In this document: in pieces, positions 50,766-59,078 of the stretch | How the letters are laid out: the number at the start of each line of letters is the position of its first letter | Numbering within the stretch: position 1 is the stretch's first letter | Source of the DNA: Treponema sp. OMZ 798 | Lineage (GTDB): Bacteria; Spirochaetota; Spirochaetia; Treponematales; Treponemataceae | Direction of reading: 5' to 3' | DNA length: 64,000 nucleotides | NCBI RefSeq assembly: GCF_024181385.1 | Contig: NZ_CP051305.1 | Span: 1-64,000 of the forward strand | Position numbers and translations under genes: made by a program | The notes under the pieces: generated by a model | Seen by the model: the letters and a program-made list of their open reading frames with translations, nothing else | Told to the model about the DNA's origin: nothing | Database searches by the model: none

Positions 50766-53018
50766 ATGTCACAAAAAGCAAAAAATGTGCGAATGTATGT
50801 AGTAACACTATGTAGTATTGTTACATTTGTTTTTATGCTTACCAGTTGTAAGCAGACAGCTTCAGGAGGATTTTTGAATGATACAAATTTTTATAATCCG
50901 GAACAAGAAAACTCTTCACTCAAATCGCTTAAAATAACCGAGACTCCCGGTTTTATCTTTGACGGAACCAAAACCGAGTATCACAATATTCCGGTTCCTT
51001 ATGGAGAGGTTCATATTACGGCCGAAGCTTATACCGGTGCTGAGGTAAAAATTGACGGCAAAGTTAGTACTGATCCGGGCTACGGCACTGTTGCGATAAG
51101 TGCCGCAAAGCTTCAGGTACTTGTTGAAGTAATCAAGGGCGGTAATTCTAAGATCTACAGCCTTAACTTTGTTGAAGCCGGTGCTACCGTAACTGTTGAA
51201 GTCCTTGTAGTAGATTCTATAGGAGGTACAAAGGTATCGGGCACCACGCTTAAGGTCTTTGACCCGGCACAAGTGGCCGGGGCAGCGCCGGTTAAAACAG
51301 TTCAGGTTAACAACGGTATCGCCAATATAACAGGCCTTGAGCCGGATAAACGATATGACTTTAAACTTGAAGGTATCGAAAAAAAATGGGCCGGTTCCTT
51401 GATTGAAAACTACTATGTTTCTGCACTAAAAAACCAAAAACTTACTATGATTCAATTCCCGCATGGCGATCATACGCGAGGAGTTGAGCCGCCTAAGGTA
51501 GCTTCAATTATGAAAGCGGCTGCTGCAGGAGGGGGTGAAACACCCATAAACGACGGCTCGTCCATTGATAACAGCCTAAAAAGCATTAAGGTAAACTTTA
51601 CTTCAAGTGTAGGTGCCGTCGAAGCGAAGGACGGGAACGGCTTTGGGGCTAAGGTAGGTATGGGAATGATTCCTAACGACCTTAGCGGAATTTATGGCAG
51701 TTATTTTGGCACCGAATTTTCTGCCGGAACTTTTACATCAAAATACGAATTTGAGTTAAAGCCGGGTACAGGAGACTTTATCTTCCCCAACGGAAATTTC
51801 GATCTAATAGTTGTAGGTTACGATATTGCAAATAACCGTGTCGAAAAACACATAAGCATTAAGTCGGAAAATTCCGCAAGCGGAGCCCCCTTGGATAATG
51901 CCGTATTTAAGAATATTCTTATAATTGTGGAGCGTATCCCATATTCGGCAAATATTTATTCGAATGACGGAGGGGATATTACACATATAAATTTAATGGG
52001 CGGTTCCGTTAACGGCAATATAATTCCATTGGCCCTTGATCCCATAGGAGGACATAGTTCTTCATATACGTCGATCATACAGTTCAATCTTGCGGGTACC
52101 GGCGGAAAGTCTGTTCCCATTATCGGCTTTGATTTTTACCGAAAAAAAGCCGGTACAGAAGATAAATTTGAACGAGTAAGCCGCACAATTTACGGCAAGC
52201 CTATGGTTGAAACATTCCCCGGTGCGAACTTGCATCAAGGTTTTGATACTGATTCGCGCTTGGAAGAAAATGTAGAATATGAGTATAAGGTTATAGCCTA
52301 TAATGCAAGCCATACCGTAGAGTCTCCCGTATTAAAGATGAAGGTAATGGAAGCCTTTACCTATGAACTTACGGCTCCTGCCAACCGTGTTCTGATTTCA
52401 AAGGCAGATGCCCAAAACATGAGCTATACCTGCAAGATAAGTAATCCTAAGCTCCTTAAAAAGGACGAAGCAGACTGCTTTGATTCGGGGCTTTTAGTAG
52501 TTGACGGGCGTGGAAAGGTTCTTTTCGGTTCCAAATTCCAATATTATTACAATAGAACGTACAAGGATGGAAATAGCGGTCCTGACCTTCTTATAGATCT
52601 CGTACAAAACGGTAGTGTATACCGAAAGGTTTCATATCAGGATATTTTGAAAGGGCAATTGGCGCAACCGAATATTGGTGTTAACAGTCTTGAAGACCTT
52701 ATTAAGGTAAATTCTTCAACAAGAGAGATTACCCTTACTCCTAAATTTACTCAAATAGGTTTCTTTAATGTTGAAGAATACTCAGCGGGCCAGCCTCTTA
52801 CATACACGGCAGGCACAACCTACCAATGGGATATACAGGATTGGGGTGATGATGCTTATGATTTAAATGATGACTCACCGCTTATGGTCATCAAAGATCA
52901 TACTTATGTAAACCTCGACGGTACTATAGGCATGGTTCAAATCCAAACTTTTGGTAATACCTATTCTAACGGTGCTAATGCTGTTAATGGAAGATTTACC
53001 TTTACGGTAACAGAATAA
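50766..53018 (+). CDS. prcA: Dentilisin complex protein PrcA
   Basis: PrcA is a surface lipoprotein of the dentilisin complex. In T. denticola it is processed by PrtP into two parts that stay in the complex. The ~750-residue protein has a signal peptide with lipobox LTSC. It is mostly beta-rich repeats, including an Ig-like segment (AGATVTVEVLVVDSIGGTKV) and an FN3-like one near residues 430-530. ATG 50766 is chosen, since AGGAGGG ends five bases before it and only two before ATG 50763. The protein identity rests on its place between prcB and the protease gene and on its size and lipoprotein character. Confidence 0.82.
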   Translation: MSQKAKNVRMYVVTLCSIVTFVFMLTSCKQTASGGFLNDTNFYNPEQENSSLKSLKITETPGFIFDGTKTEYHNIPVPYGEVHITAEAYTGAEVKIDGKVSTDPGYGTVAISAAKLQVLVEVIKGGNSKIYSLNFVEAGATVTVEVLVVDSIGGTKVSGTTLKVFDPAQVAGAAPVKTVQVNNGIANITGLEPDKRYDFKLEGIEKKWAGSLIENYYVSALKNQKLTMIQFPHGDHTRGVEPPKVASIMKAAAAGGGETPINDGSSIDNSLKSIKVNFTSSVGAVEAKDGNGFGAKVGMGMIPNDLSGIYGSYFGTEFSAGTFTSKYEFELKPGTGDFIFPNGNFDLIVVGYDIANNRVEKHISIKSENSASGAPLDNAVFKNILIIVERIPYSANIYSNDGGDITHINLMGGSVNGNIIPLALDPIGGHSSSYTSIIQFNLAGTGGKSVPIIGFDFYRKKAGTEDKFERVSRTIYGKPMVETFPGANLHQGFDTDSRLEENVEYEYKVIAYNASHTVESPVLKMKVMEAFTYELTAPANRVLISKADAQNMSYTCKISNPKLLKKDEADCFDSGLLVVDGRGKVLFGSKFQYYYNRTYKDGNSGPDLLIDLVQNGSVYRKVSYQDILKGQLAQPNIGVNSLEDLIKVNSSTREITLTPKFTQIGFFNVEEYSAGQPLTYTAGTTYQWDIQDWGDDAYDLNDDSPLMVIKDHTYVNLDGTIGMVQIQTFGNTYSNGANAVNGRFTFTVTE

Positions 53019-53035
53019 GGATATGGAGGATTATA

Positions 53036-54805
53036 ATGAAACAATTTTTTTGTTTATTGACGGTCTTAGCCGTTACACTGGTTTCATGTTCTTTCGGAAT
53101 TAAAAATCCCGAAAGTTTAAAGCATGAAAAAATTGAGGAAAATTTAAATTCAGGCCTTCCTGTCTTTACTGAAGAAGGACTTGAAAATATTGTAGAAGGT
53201 TCTTTTATCGTAAAGACCTCATCAAACTTTGATAAGACCCTTTTTGAAAAAGAAGGCTTTGAGGTTAGAGGTTTTGTTTCTCTTCGAGGGGAGGGTCTCC
53301 GCTATTGGAACCTTTACAAGGAAGGAAATGCAAAAAAGAATCTTTCAAAGGTGCTTTTTATTAATGGCGTTCTTTCGGCCGAGTACGATTACAAGGTTGA
53401 AGTTCCTAAATATACTAAAAAACCAATATTACAAGGTAAACCTATTATAGAGGCTAGAGGCCTTACCGATGGAAACTACCTTAACGACCCCATAGCAAAT
53501 GCTTCGGATTACGGGCTTAAAATAACCGAAGCCTTAAAAGCCTATAAAGACTTGGGTTACGGTCCAAAAGATGTAGTTGTAGGCATTATCGATACCGGCA
53601 TTAATATGGAGCACCAGGATTTTAAAGATGGCACAAATTCTATCGTCCTTTATGCAAAATCTGCCGCAACCGACATTACAGGAGCAAATTATATAGGAAA
53701 CGGAAAGCCCTTTACCGAAATACCTATAGGCCAAAACTGGGATAAAGAAGCTCATGGTACACACTGTTCAGGCTCCATAGCAGCCCGCGGCGATAACGGA
53801 GTGGGCATTGCAGGTGTTGCATGGAAAAATACCAAAATTATCTCTTATCAAAGTTTAGGTATTACAGGAGGGGGCAGCGATTGGGCTATTTACGGCGCAA
53901 TGGCCGACCTGGTAGAAACTGTAGAAATTTTGCGTAAATCTAAGGCTGAGCGCTCTGATGAAGAAAAGAATAAGCTCCCTTCGTATCTTAGAGATACCGA
54001 CTACCAAATTACCCAAACAACGGTTCCCGTAAATATGAGTTTGGGCGGTTCATACGGTACCGAATTTGAATTTTCAGTTTTAATCTATGCTATAAAAAAC
54101 AATATTCTTCCGGTAATAGCTATGGGAAATGAGGGCCGCTATACGGCGGCCTTCCCTGCCGCCGTCCCCGGTGTGCTTGCAGTAGGGGCTACCACAGCAC
54201 AAGATAAGCAAAAAGACTTTAGCAATAAAGGGGCTTGGATAAGCATTTCCGCCCCCGGTGACGGTGTTATGTCTTGTACCGTATATGGAGATGATTCTTA
54301 TCAGAGTATGAGCGGAACCTCAATGGCGACACCCTTTATTACTGGAACAATAGGCTATCTTTTGTCCTTCGGTAATGCCCATAATTTGACACCCTATCAG
54401 ATTAAGACCTTACTCGAAAAAAACGCCGACAAGATTGATGGAATGGCTGATTTTGATGAACGCTACGGCTATGGTAGGGTTAATGTTTACAAGGCAGCCA
54501 AGGCTGTAACTGACGGCGTTGCTGCAATCCCTGCTCCAAACGATATCTACAGCGAGGCCGAAATAACCGTTAAGGTAACCAATAAGGGACAAGCGGTATT
54601 TGGGAATAAAATTACTTTAATTGATGAGGTTACCAAGGCTCCTTTGGCCTTTGTTGCAGATTTTGGAGGTGAGCCTGTTGTCTTTAAAGGTCTTATCAAA
54701 GGCAGAAGCTATTCTGTTTATACCAATTTTGCCGGGGAAGCTAAAAAAGAAAACTTTACGGTAACGGGAAATAATCAAGAGATTACTATTGCTTTCAATA
54801 TTTAG
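53036..54805 (+). CDS. prtP: Dentilisin-type subtilisin-like surface protease PrtP
   Basis: PrtP is the catalytic subtilisin-family protease of the dentilisin complex, cutting phenylalanyl bonds in host proteins and important for virulence in T. denticola. This 589-residue protein has a lipoprotein signal (lipobox LVSC), an N-terminal prodomain-like region and the S8 domain. The triad is visible: Asp186 (IIDTGIN), His240 (AHGTHCSG) and Ser429 (MSGTSMATP), with oxyanion Asn365 (AMGNEG). A short C-terminal beta domain follows. T. denticola PrtP is larger (about 72 kDa), so this copy is shorter at the C-terminus or belongs to a related branch. GGAGG precedes ATG 53036. Confidence 0.9.
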   Translation: MKQFFCLLTVLAVTLVSCSFGIKNPESLKHEKIEENLNSGLPVFTEEGLENIVEGSFIVKTSSNFDKTLFEKEGFEVRGFVSLRGEGLRYWNLYKEGNAKKNLSKVLFINGVLSAEYDYKVEVPKYTKKPILQGKPIIEARGLTDGNYLNDPIANASDYGLKITEALKAYKDLGYGPKDVVVGIIDTGINMEHQDFKDGTNSIVLYAKSAATDITGANYIGNGKPFTEIPIGQNWDKEAHGTHCSGSIAARGDNGVGIAGVAWKNTKIISYQSLGITGGGSDWAIYGAMADLVETVEILRKSKAERSDEEKNKLPSYLRDTDYQITQTTVPVNMSLGGSYGTEFEFSVLIYAIKNNILPVIAMGNEGRYTAAFPAAVPGVLAVGATTAQDKQKDFSNKGAWISISAPGDGVMSCTVYGDDSYQSMSGTSMATPFITGTIGYLLSFGNAHNLTPYQIKTLLEKNADKIDGMADFDERYGYGRVNVYKAAKAVTDGVAAIPAPNDIYSEAEITVKVTNKGQAVFGNKITLIDEVTKAPLAFVADFGGEPVVFKGLIKGRSYSVYTNFAGEAKKENFTVTGNNQEITIAFNI

Positions 54806-54840
54806 CTGCCGTAACAGGATTTAAGCTCTTAGTGCTTTTA

Positions 54841-54886
54841 CCCCCGTAAGACAAATGCCTTAAAAGGCTCTTACGGGGGCTTTTTT
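54841..54886 (+). terminator. Intrinsic terminator after prtP
   Basis: CCCCCGTAAGA and TCTTACGGGGG (54841-54851, 54869-54879) form an 11-pair stem with an inner GCCTT/AAGGC hairpin in the loop, followed by CTTTTTT. It ends the protease operon and separates it from convergent hflX. Confidence 0.9.
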
Positions 54887-54897
54887 GTAATTTCTGC

Positions 54898-56070
54898 CTA
54901 GGGAGTGCATATGGAGACAAGTTTTCTTTTTAAACCTTCAAGTCCCTTTCCTGTTTTAACCGAAATTTCGACAGCTTCAGGATAGCGTTCCTTTAATCTT
55001 AAAATTTCACCCTCATCAAAGACTTCATCTATTTTGTTTATTGCAATTATGACCGGCTTTTCCTTGCATGAAAGTTCATCCAAGACTTGCCTTGTAACTT
55101 CAAGGCATTCCGTCATTGCAGGATGGGAGGCATCGCAGACTATTATTAAAAAGTCTGCAAGGGCGGCTTCTTCAAGAGTTGAACGGAAGGCATCAATCAG
55201 CTGGTGAGGCAGATTGCTTACAAAGCCTACGGTATCGGTTAACAGAACCTGAATATTTTTTTCATCCGTTTGTAAAAAAACTTTTCTGGTTTCGGCATCG
55301 AGGGTGGCAAAAAGCTTATCTTCGGTAAAAATTTCGGTTCCCGAAAGTTTTTTTAAAAGAGAGGATTTTCCGGCGTTTGTGTAGCCTACAATCGCCCCTA
55401 TTTTTTTGTCTCCCTGTAAGCGGGTCTTCCTCTGTTCCTTTCTTTGAAGCCTTACCCTTTCTACCTCTTTTTTGAGCTTTGCAATTCCGGTTTTTAAGGT
55501 TCTTCTGTCAAGCTCCAGTTTTTTTTCGCCTGCACCTCTGGAAGCTCCCCTTGTTCCCTTTGCTCCGCCCCTTTGCTGGGCTAAGCTGGTCCATCTTCTG
55601 GTAAGGCGCGGCATAGAGTACTCCAAGCGGGCAAGATCCGCCTGCAATACCGCTTCCCGCGTTTGAGCCCTGTCCGCAAATATTTGAATGATAACCTCGG
55701 AGCGGTCTATAACGCAGGTATTTAAAGCGGCTTCAAGGTTCCGCTGAATGCGGGGGCTTATAGCACTGTTAAAGACAACAAGATCGGCTCCTTCATCTTC
55801 TATAGCTTGAGCAATTTTTTCAAGCTGTCCCGAACCTACAAGAGTCGCAGGATTTTCCTTTGCCACTCTAAAGCGGAGAGAAGATAGGGGCTTTAAAAAA
55901 ATGGTCTTAACAAGGCTTTCGAGTTCTTTTTCTTCTATTTCTTTTAGAGCCTCTCCACTCTTTTCATGTAAAGACGAGCGGCTTATATTCGTTTTTACCG
56001 GACTTGATAAGATATCCGTAAAAATAAGCAAGGCCTTTTTTGTTTCATTATCGGTTATGTACACGCCGTG
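54898..56070 (-). CDS. hflX: GTPase HflX
   Basis: HflX is a ribosome-associated GTPase that splits stalled ribosomes under stress. The ~390-residue protein has the N-terminal HflX domain, a central linker with basic coiled segments (GGAKGTRGASRGAGEKKLELD motif region), and the GTPase domain: G1 GYTNAGKS, G3 DTVGF, G4 NKID. Two starts are possible: ATG 56064, or GTG 56070, which has AAGGAG nine bases upstream and is preferred here. Both lie inside the end of hicB, so hflX is cotranscribed and probably coupled to the toxin-antitoxin genes. Confidence 0.92.
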   Translation of the reverse strand, partial: HGVYITDNETKKALLIFTDILSSPVKTNISRSSLHEKSGEALKEIEEKELESLVKTIFLKPLSSLRFRVAKENPATLVGSGQLEKIAQAIEDEGADLVVFNSAISPRIQRNLEAALNTCVIDRSEVIIQIFADRAQTREAVLQADLARLEYSMPRLTRRWTSLAQQRGGAKGTRGASRGAGEKKLELDRRTLKTGIAKLKKEVERVRLQRKEQRKTRLQGDKKIGAIVGYTNAGKSSLLKKLSGTEIFTEDKLFATLDAETRKVFLQTDEKNIQVLLTDTVGFVSNLPHQLIDAFRSTLEEAALADFLIIVCDASHPAMTECLEVTRQVLDELSCKEKPVIIAINKIDEVFDEGEILRLKERYPEAVEISVKTGKGLEGLKRKLVSICTP

Positions 56071-56419
56071 AAGCTCCTTGTAAGTTATCGGTTACAGCCT
56101 GCTCAACAGCCTGTTGAATAAATTGATTTAATGATATTCCTTGAATAATAGCTTGCCGTTTCGCTTTTTTGTGTATTGTAGGAGATATTCTTACATTAAA
56201 GCTCCCTTTGTATGATTTTTCAGCCGGTTTTCCTGCTTCTTTGCATAGCTCAATATAATCTTCAACAGCTTCAATAAAGGCTGTTTTTAATTCGTTTACG
56301 GTATTACCTTCAAATGATATTAAATCATCAATACATTCTATTTTTCCATAAAATATCTCATCATCAGCATTAAAATGCACCGAACCTAAATAATCTTTAT
56401 ATTCCAAAAAATCTTTCAT
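56048..56419 (-). CDS. hicB: HicB-family antitoxin
   Basis: A 123-residue HicB antitoxin. The N-terminal half is the degenerate RNase-H-like HicB fold (YLGSVHFNADDEIFYGKIECIDDLISFEG). The C-terminal half is a ribbon-helix-helix DNA-binding domain (SFNVRISPTIHKKAKRQAIIQGISLNQFIQQAV), which binds its own promoter. The stop lies inside the hflX start, an unusual arrangement. Its start overlaps the hicA stop by four bases (ATGA), with GGGGG upstream. Confidence 0.92.
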   Translation of the reverse strand: MKDFLEYKDYLGSVHFNADDEIFYGKIECIDDLISFEGNTVNELKTAFIEAVEDYIELCKEAGKPAEKSYKGSFNVRISPTIHKKAKRQAIIQGISLNQFIQQAVEQAVTDNLQGASRRVHNR

Positions 56420-56673
56420 AGTACCCCCTTTAACTGCAATTCATAAATAATCTGTTCAATTTGGTATTGCTTCAATTCATTATTTGGATGCGGCTTATGA
56501 AGGCGGATAATATGCCCGTCAGATAAGTTGATAAATGCAACCCTCGATCCTGATGTTTTGCCGCTCTGTGTTTCTACATAGCCCAATGCCTTTAATAATC
56601 TTTTGAGTTCATTATATGTAAAATCCCTTGGTTTAGATAATAACCTTTTTATAAGTTTTTCATCCCGACTCAT
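56416..56673 (-). CDS. hicA: HicA-family mRNA interferase toxin
   Basis: An 85-residue HicA toxin with a double-stranded-RNA-binding-like fold. The family pattern is clear in the N-terminal RLLSKPRDFTYNELKRLLKALGY and the middle SGSRVAFIN, ending RLHKPHPNNELKQYQIEQI. The usual catalytic His lies in the RLHKPH region for this subfamily. It is first in hicA-hicB-hflX, with a promoter at 56685-56713. Confidence 0.9.
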   Translation of the reverse strand: MSRDEKLIKRLLSKPRDFTYNELKRLLKALGYVETQSGKTSGSRVAFINLSDGHIIRLHKPHPNNELKQYQIEQIIYELQLKGVL

Positions 56674-56684
56674 ATCTTATCTTA

Positions 56685-56713
56685 ATTATATTGTGTTTTT
56701 TATAAAAATGCAA
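56685..56713 (-). promoter_or_regulatory. Promoter of the hicA-hicB-hflX operon
   Basis: On the minus strand TTGCAT (56708-56713), a 17-base spacer and TATAAT (56685-56690). The -35 lies within the stem of the terminator hairpin of the upstream GNAT gene, so this hairpin may also matter for promoter access. Confidence 0.7.
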
Positions 56714-56734
56714 CTGTATAATAGTTGCATTTTT
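56704..56734. terminator. Terminator of the GNAT gene
   Basis: AAAAATGCAACT and AGTTGCATTTTT (56704-56715, 56723-56734) form a 12-pair stem with a seven-base loop and T runs on both sides. It lies directly at the end of the minus-strand GNAT gene. Confidence 0.8.
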
Positions 56735-57191
56735 ATAATTTTTGTATCATTATCAAGCATGGATTCCATTCATCCCACAGTGTAGGAAAAACTTCCAATT
56801 TTTTAAATCCTTGTTTTTTATAAAAGGCTATTGTTTGGTCATATTCTTTATAATGCCCCTCATCTACCGTTTTTACCTGTATATAATCATATTTGGTTGA
56901 AGCAAATTTTTTAAGCTCGTTAAATAATAGGGTTCCGATTCCCTGATTGTGATACATTTTTTTTACTCCCATACAATGCACATCAGCACATTCGGAGCTT
57001 GATTCGGTTAAGGTTATAAACCCGATAATTTCATCATCTTTCTTTGCTGCCCATAAATCCAATTCTTTTGAATCATTGATATACTCTTTTGTGCTTTCTG
57101 GTAAACCGAACCATTCGGGTAAATCTATCAAGACTTCTTCAACAATTTTTGCTTTTTCATCCTTGTTTTCTATTTTTAGAATTTTTACCAA
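56733..57191 (-). CDS. GNAT-family N-acetyltransferase
   Basis: A 152-residue GNAT acetyltransferase. The acetyl-CoA loop motif is MYHNQGIGTLLFNEL (about 90-104, a variant of R/QxxGxG/A), preceded by the beta strand DVHCMGVKK and followed by YKKQGFKKLE near the end. Substrate is unknown. The start is a TTG (57189-57191) supported by GAGGAG seven bases upstream. No better ATG exists. It lies between hicA and pepF and has its own terminator. Confidence 0.88.
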   Translation of the reverse strand: MVKILKIENKDEKAKIVEEVLIDLPEWFGLPESTKEYINDSKELDLWAAKKDDEIIGFITLTESSSECADVHCMGVKKMYHNQGIGTLLFNELKKFASTKYDYIQVKTVDEGHYKEYDQTIAFYKKQGFKKLEVFPTLWDEWNPCLIMIQKL

Positions 57192-57246
57192 ATTTAATCT
57201 CCTCTTGTTCTTTAAATCGACTATATCCTAAGCCTTTTAAAAGGTG

Positions 57247-57280
57247 AGGGCTTACCCGATTTTGGGTAAGCCCTTTTTTT
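57247..57280 (+). terminator. Hairpin with T run facing against the neighbouring genes
   Basis: GGGCTTACCC, loop GATTTT and GGGTAAGCCC followed by TTTTTTT form a strong terminator-like hairpin. Its T run is on the plus strand although both neighbours (pepF and the GNAT gene) are on the minus strand. On the minus strand the stem is followed by TCACCTTTTAAAAGG. Confidence 0.6.
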
Positions 57281-59009
57281 AGAGTTTTGAATCGTCTATC
57301 GAATTGAGCCATTTTTCGCATTCGGGGGTTACCGAAGCGATGCAGCCTTCTTCAAAGGGATTCTTTAGGTTTGCAAGTTTTAAAAGCTCCAAGAAGGGGA
57401 GGCTTCCGCCGGCCTTGCAGAGGCGTAAATAATCTTCCCAAGCCGTTTTGCGGTCGGCATTGGCCTTTACCCAAAACTGTAGGGCGCAAACTTGGGCCAA
57501 GGTGTAGTCTATGTAATAGAAAGGAGAAGAAAAAATGTGTCCCTGCTTTATCCAAAAGCCGCCTCGGTTAAGGTATTCGTTATCGGCATAATCGATTGAA
57601 GGATTGTATTTTAATTCTATCTTATGCCATTCCGCCTTTCTTTCGGCAGGGCTTGCTTCGGGGTTTTCATATACCCAGTGTTGGAACTCATCGACTGTGG
57701 CTCCGTAGGGGAGGAATTCGAAGGCTCCCGAAAGATGGGTAAACTTAAACTTTTCGGTTTGGTGCTTAAAGAAAAGCTCCATCCAGGGCCATGTGAAAAA
57801 TTCCATACTCATCGAATGAATTTCGCAAGCCTCAAGGGTGGGCCATCCGTATTCGAGAAGACGGGCATCCCGGCTTTGATAGGCTTGGAAGGCATGGCCT
57901 GCTTCGTGGGTCATAACCTCGACATCGTGCTGGGTCTTGTTAAAGTTTGCAAAGATAAAGGGAACCTTGTACATGGGGAAGCCCGTGCAATAACCTCCGC
58001 CTGCCTTTCCCTTTGTTGAAAGTAGGTCCATTAGTCCGTAATCGGTCATAATGCCGAAGAATTCCTTTGTTTCGGGTGAAAGCTCGTTGTACATCTTCTT
58101 TGCCTGCTCAACAATCCAATCAGGCTCGCCTTGGGGAACGGCATTTCCCGTAAGGTATTTGAGGCCGGTATCGTAATAATAGACCTTATCGAGCTTTAAT
58201 CTCTTGCTTTGTCGCTTTTTTAAGGCCTGAGCAATCGGAACAACAAGCTCATAAATCTGCTTGCGGTAGTTTGCAACCATTTCGGCATTGTACTCGGTTC
58301 TTCCGAGGCGGTCATAGGCAAGCTGAACAAAGTTCTTGTAGCCGAGTTTTTTGGCTATCTTTGTGCGTACCTTTACAAGTTCATCATAGATAGAATCGAA
58401 TTCGGCTTCGTTTTCTTCAAAAAAGCTGTAGTAGGCCTTGGCCGCAGCCTTTCGTACTTCTCTATCCATGTCCTGCATAAATGGGCTAAGCTGGGAAAGG
58501 GTGCGTTTTTCGCCTTGGAATTCGATCTGGGCAGAGGCGATGAGCTTACTGTATTTGCTGGTAAGCTTATTTTCGGCCATTAGGTCGTCCATAATTTCGG
58601 GGCTGAATACCTTTAAGGATAGGTCGGTTAAATCAAAAACCTGATGACCGAATTCCTTTTCAAGCTCGGCTCTAAATTTCGATTTTACCATTTCTGCACC
58701 GAATTCGTTTGAAAGCTTGCTAAAAAGAGGGCCTGCCTCATCATAAAAATCGTTTTCTTTATCGTAGAATTCGTCCCTTGTATCGATGGTGTGTCTGACC
58801 GAGGCCAGCGAAGACATGGTGCTGTACTCGCGGTTTATGGCCTGTACCATATCGATAGCTTCGATCTGCTCTTTTACCGAAGCTGCAGCCTTAAATTTAG
58901 ATAGGGCATCGGCAAAGCCCTTTTCAATCGCCTTCATATCCGGCCTCGTATAAGGCATTTCCTTAAACGGAACCAAAGGCAGAGTTTTTACTGTACATGT
59001 GTCTGACAT
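57279..59009 (-). CDS. pepF: M3-family oligoendopeptidase F-like metallopeptidase
   Basis: A 576-residue zinc oligopeptidase of family M3, which cuts short peptides in the cytoplasm. The zinc motif is MTHEAGHAFQAYQ (about 373-385), with the third ligand in the downstream SMSMEFFTWPW region. There is no signal peptide. It fits the peptide-based metabolism suggested by pip and the OppA-like protein. GGAGAAC precedes ATG 59009. The gene stands alone on the minus strand. Confidence 0.9.
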   Translation of the reverse strand: MSDTCTVKTLPLVPFKEMPYTRPDMKAIEKGFADALSKFKAAASVKEQIEAIDMVQAINREYSTMSSLASVRHTIDTRDEFYDKENDFYDEAGPLFSKLSNEFGAEMVKSKFRAELEKEFGHQVFDLTDLSLKVFSPEIMDDLMAENKLTSKYSKLIASAQIEFQGEKRTLSQLSPFMQDMDREVRKAAAKAYYSFFEENEAEFDSIYDELVKVRTKIAKKLGYKNFVQLAYDRLGRTEYNAEMVANYRKQIYELVVPIAQALKKRQSKRLKLDKVYYYDTGLKYLTGNAVPQGEPDWIVEQAKKMYNELSPETKEFFGIMTDYGLMDLLSTKGKAGGGYCTGFPMYKVPFIFANFNKTQHDVEVMTHEAGHAFQAYQSRDARLLEYGWPTLEACEIHSMSMEFFTWPWMELFFKHQTEKFKFTHLSGAFEFLPYGATVDEFQHWVYENPEASPAERKAEWHKIELKYNPSIDYADNEYLNRGGFWIKQGHIFSSPFYYIDYTLAQVCALQFWVKANADRKTAWEDYLRLCKAGGSLPFLELLKLANLKNPFEEGCIASVTPECEKWLNSIDDSKL

Positions 59010-59078
59010 AAGTTCTCCTACTGAGGAAACAAAGGTTTCCGAATTTTTTACAAAAATAAGTATATAGAAGAAATCCTC

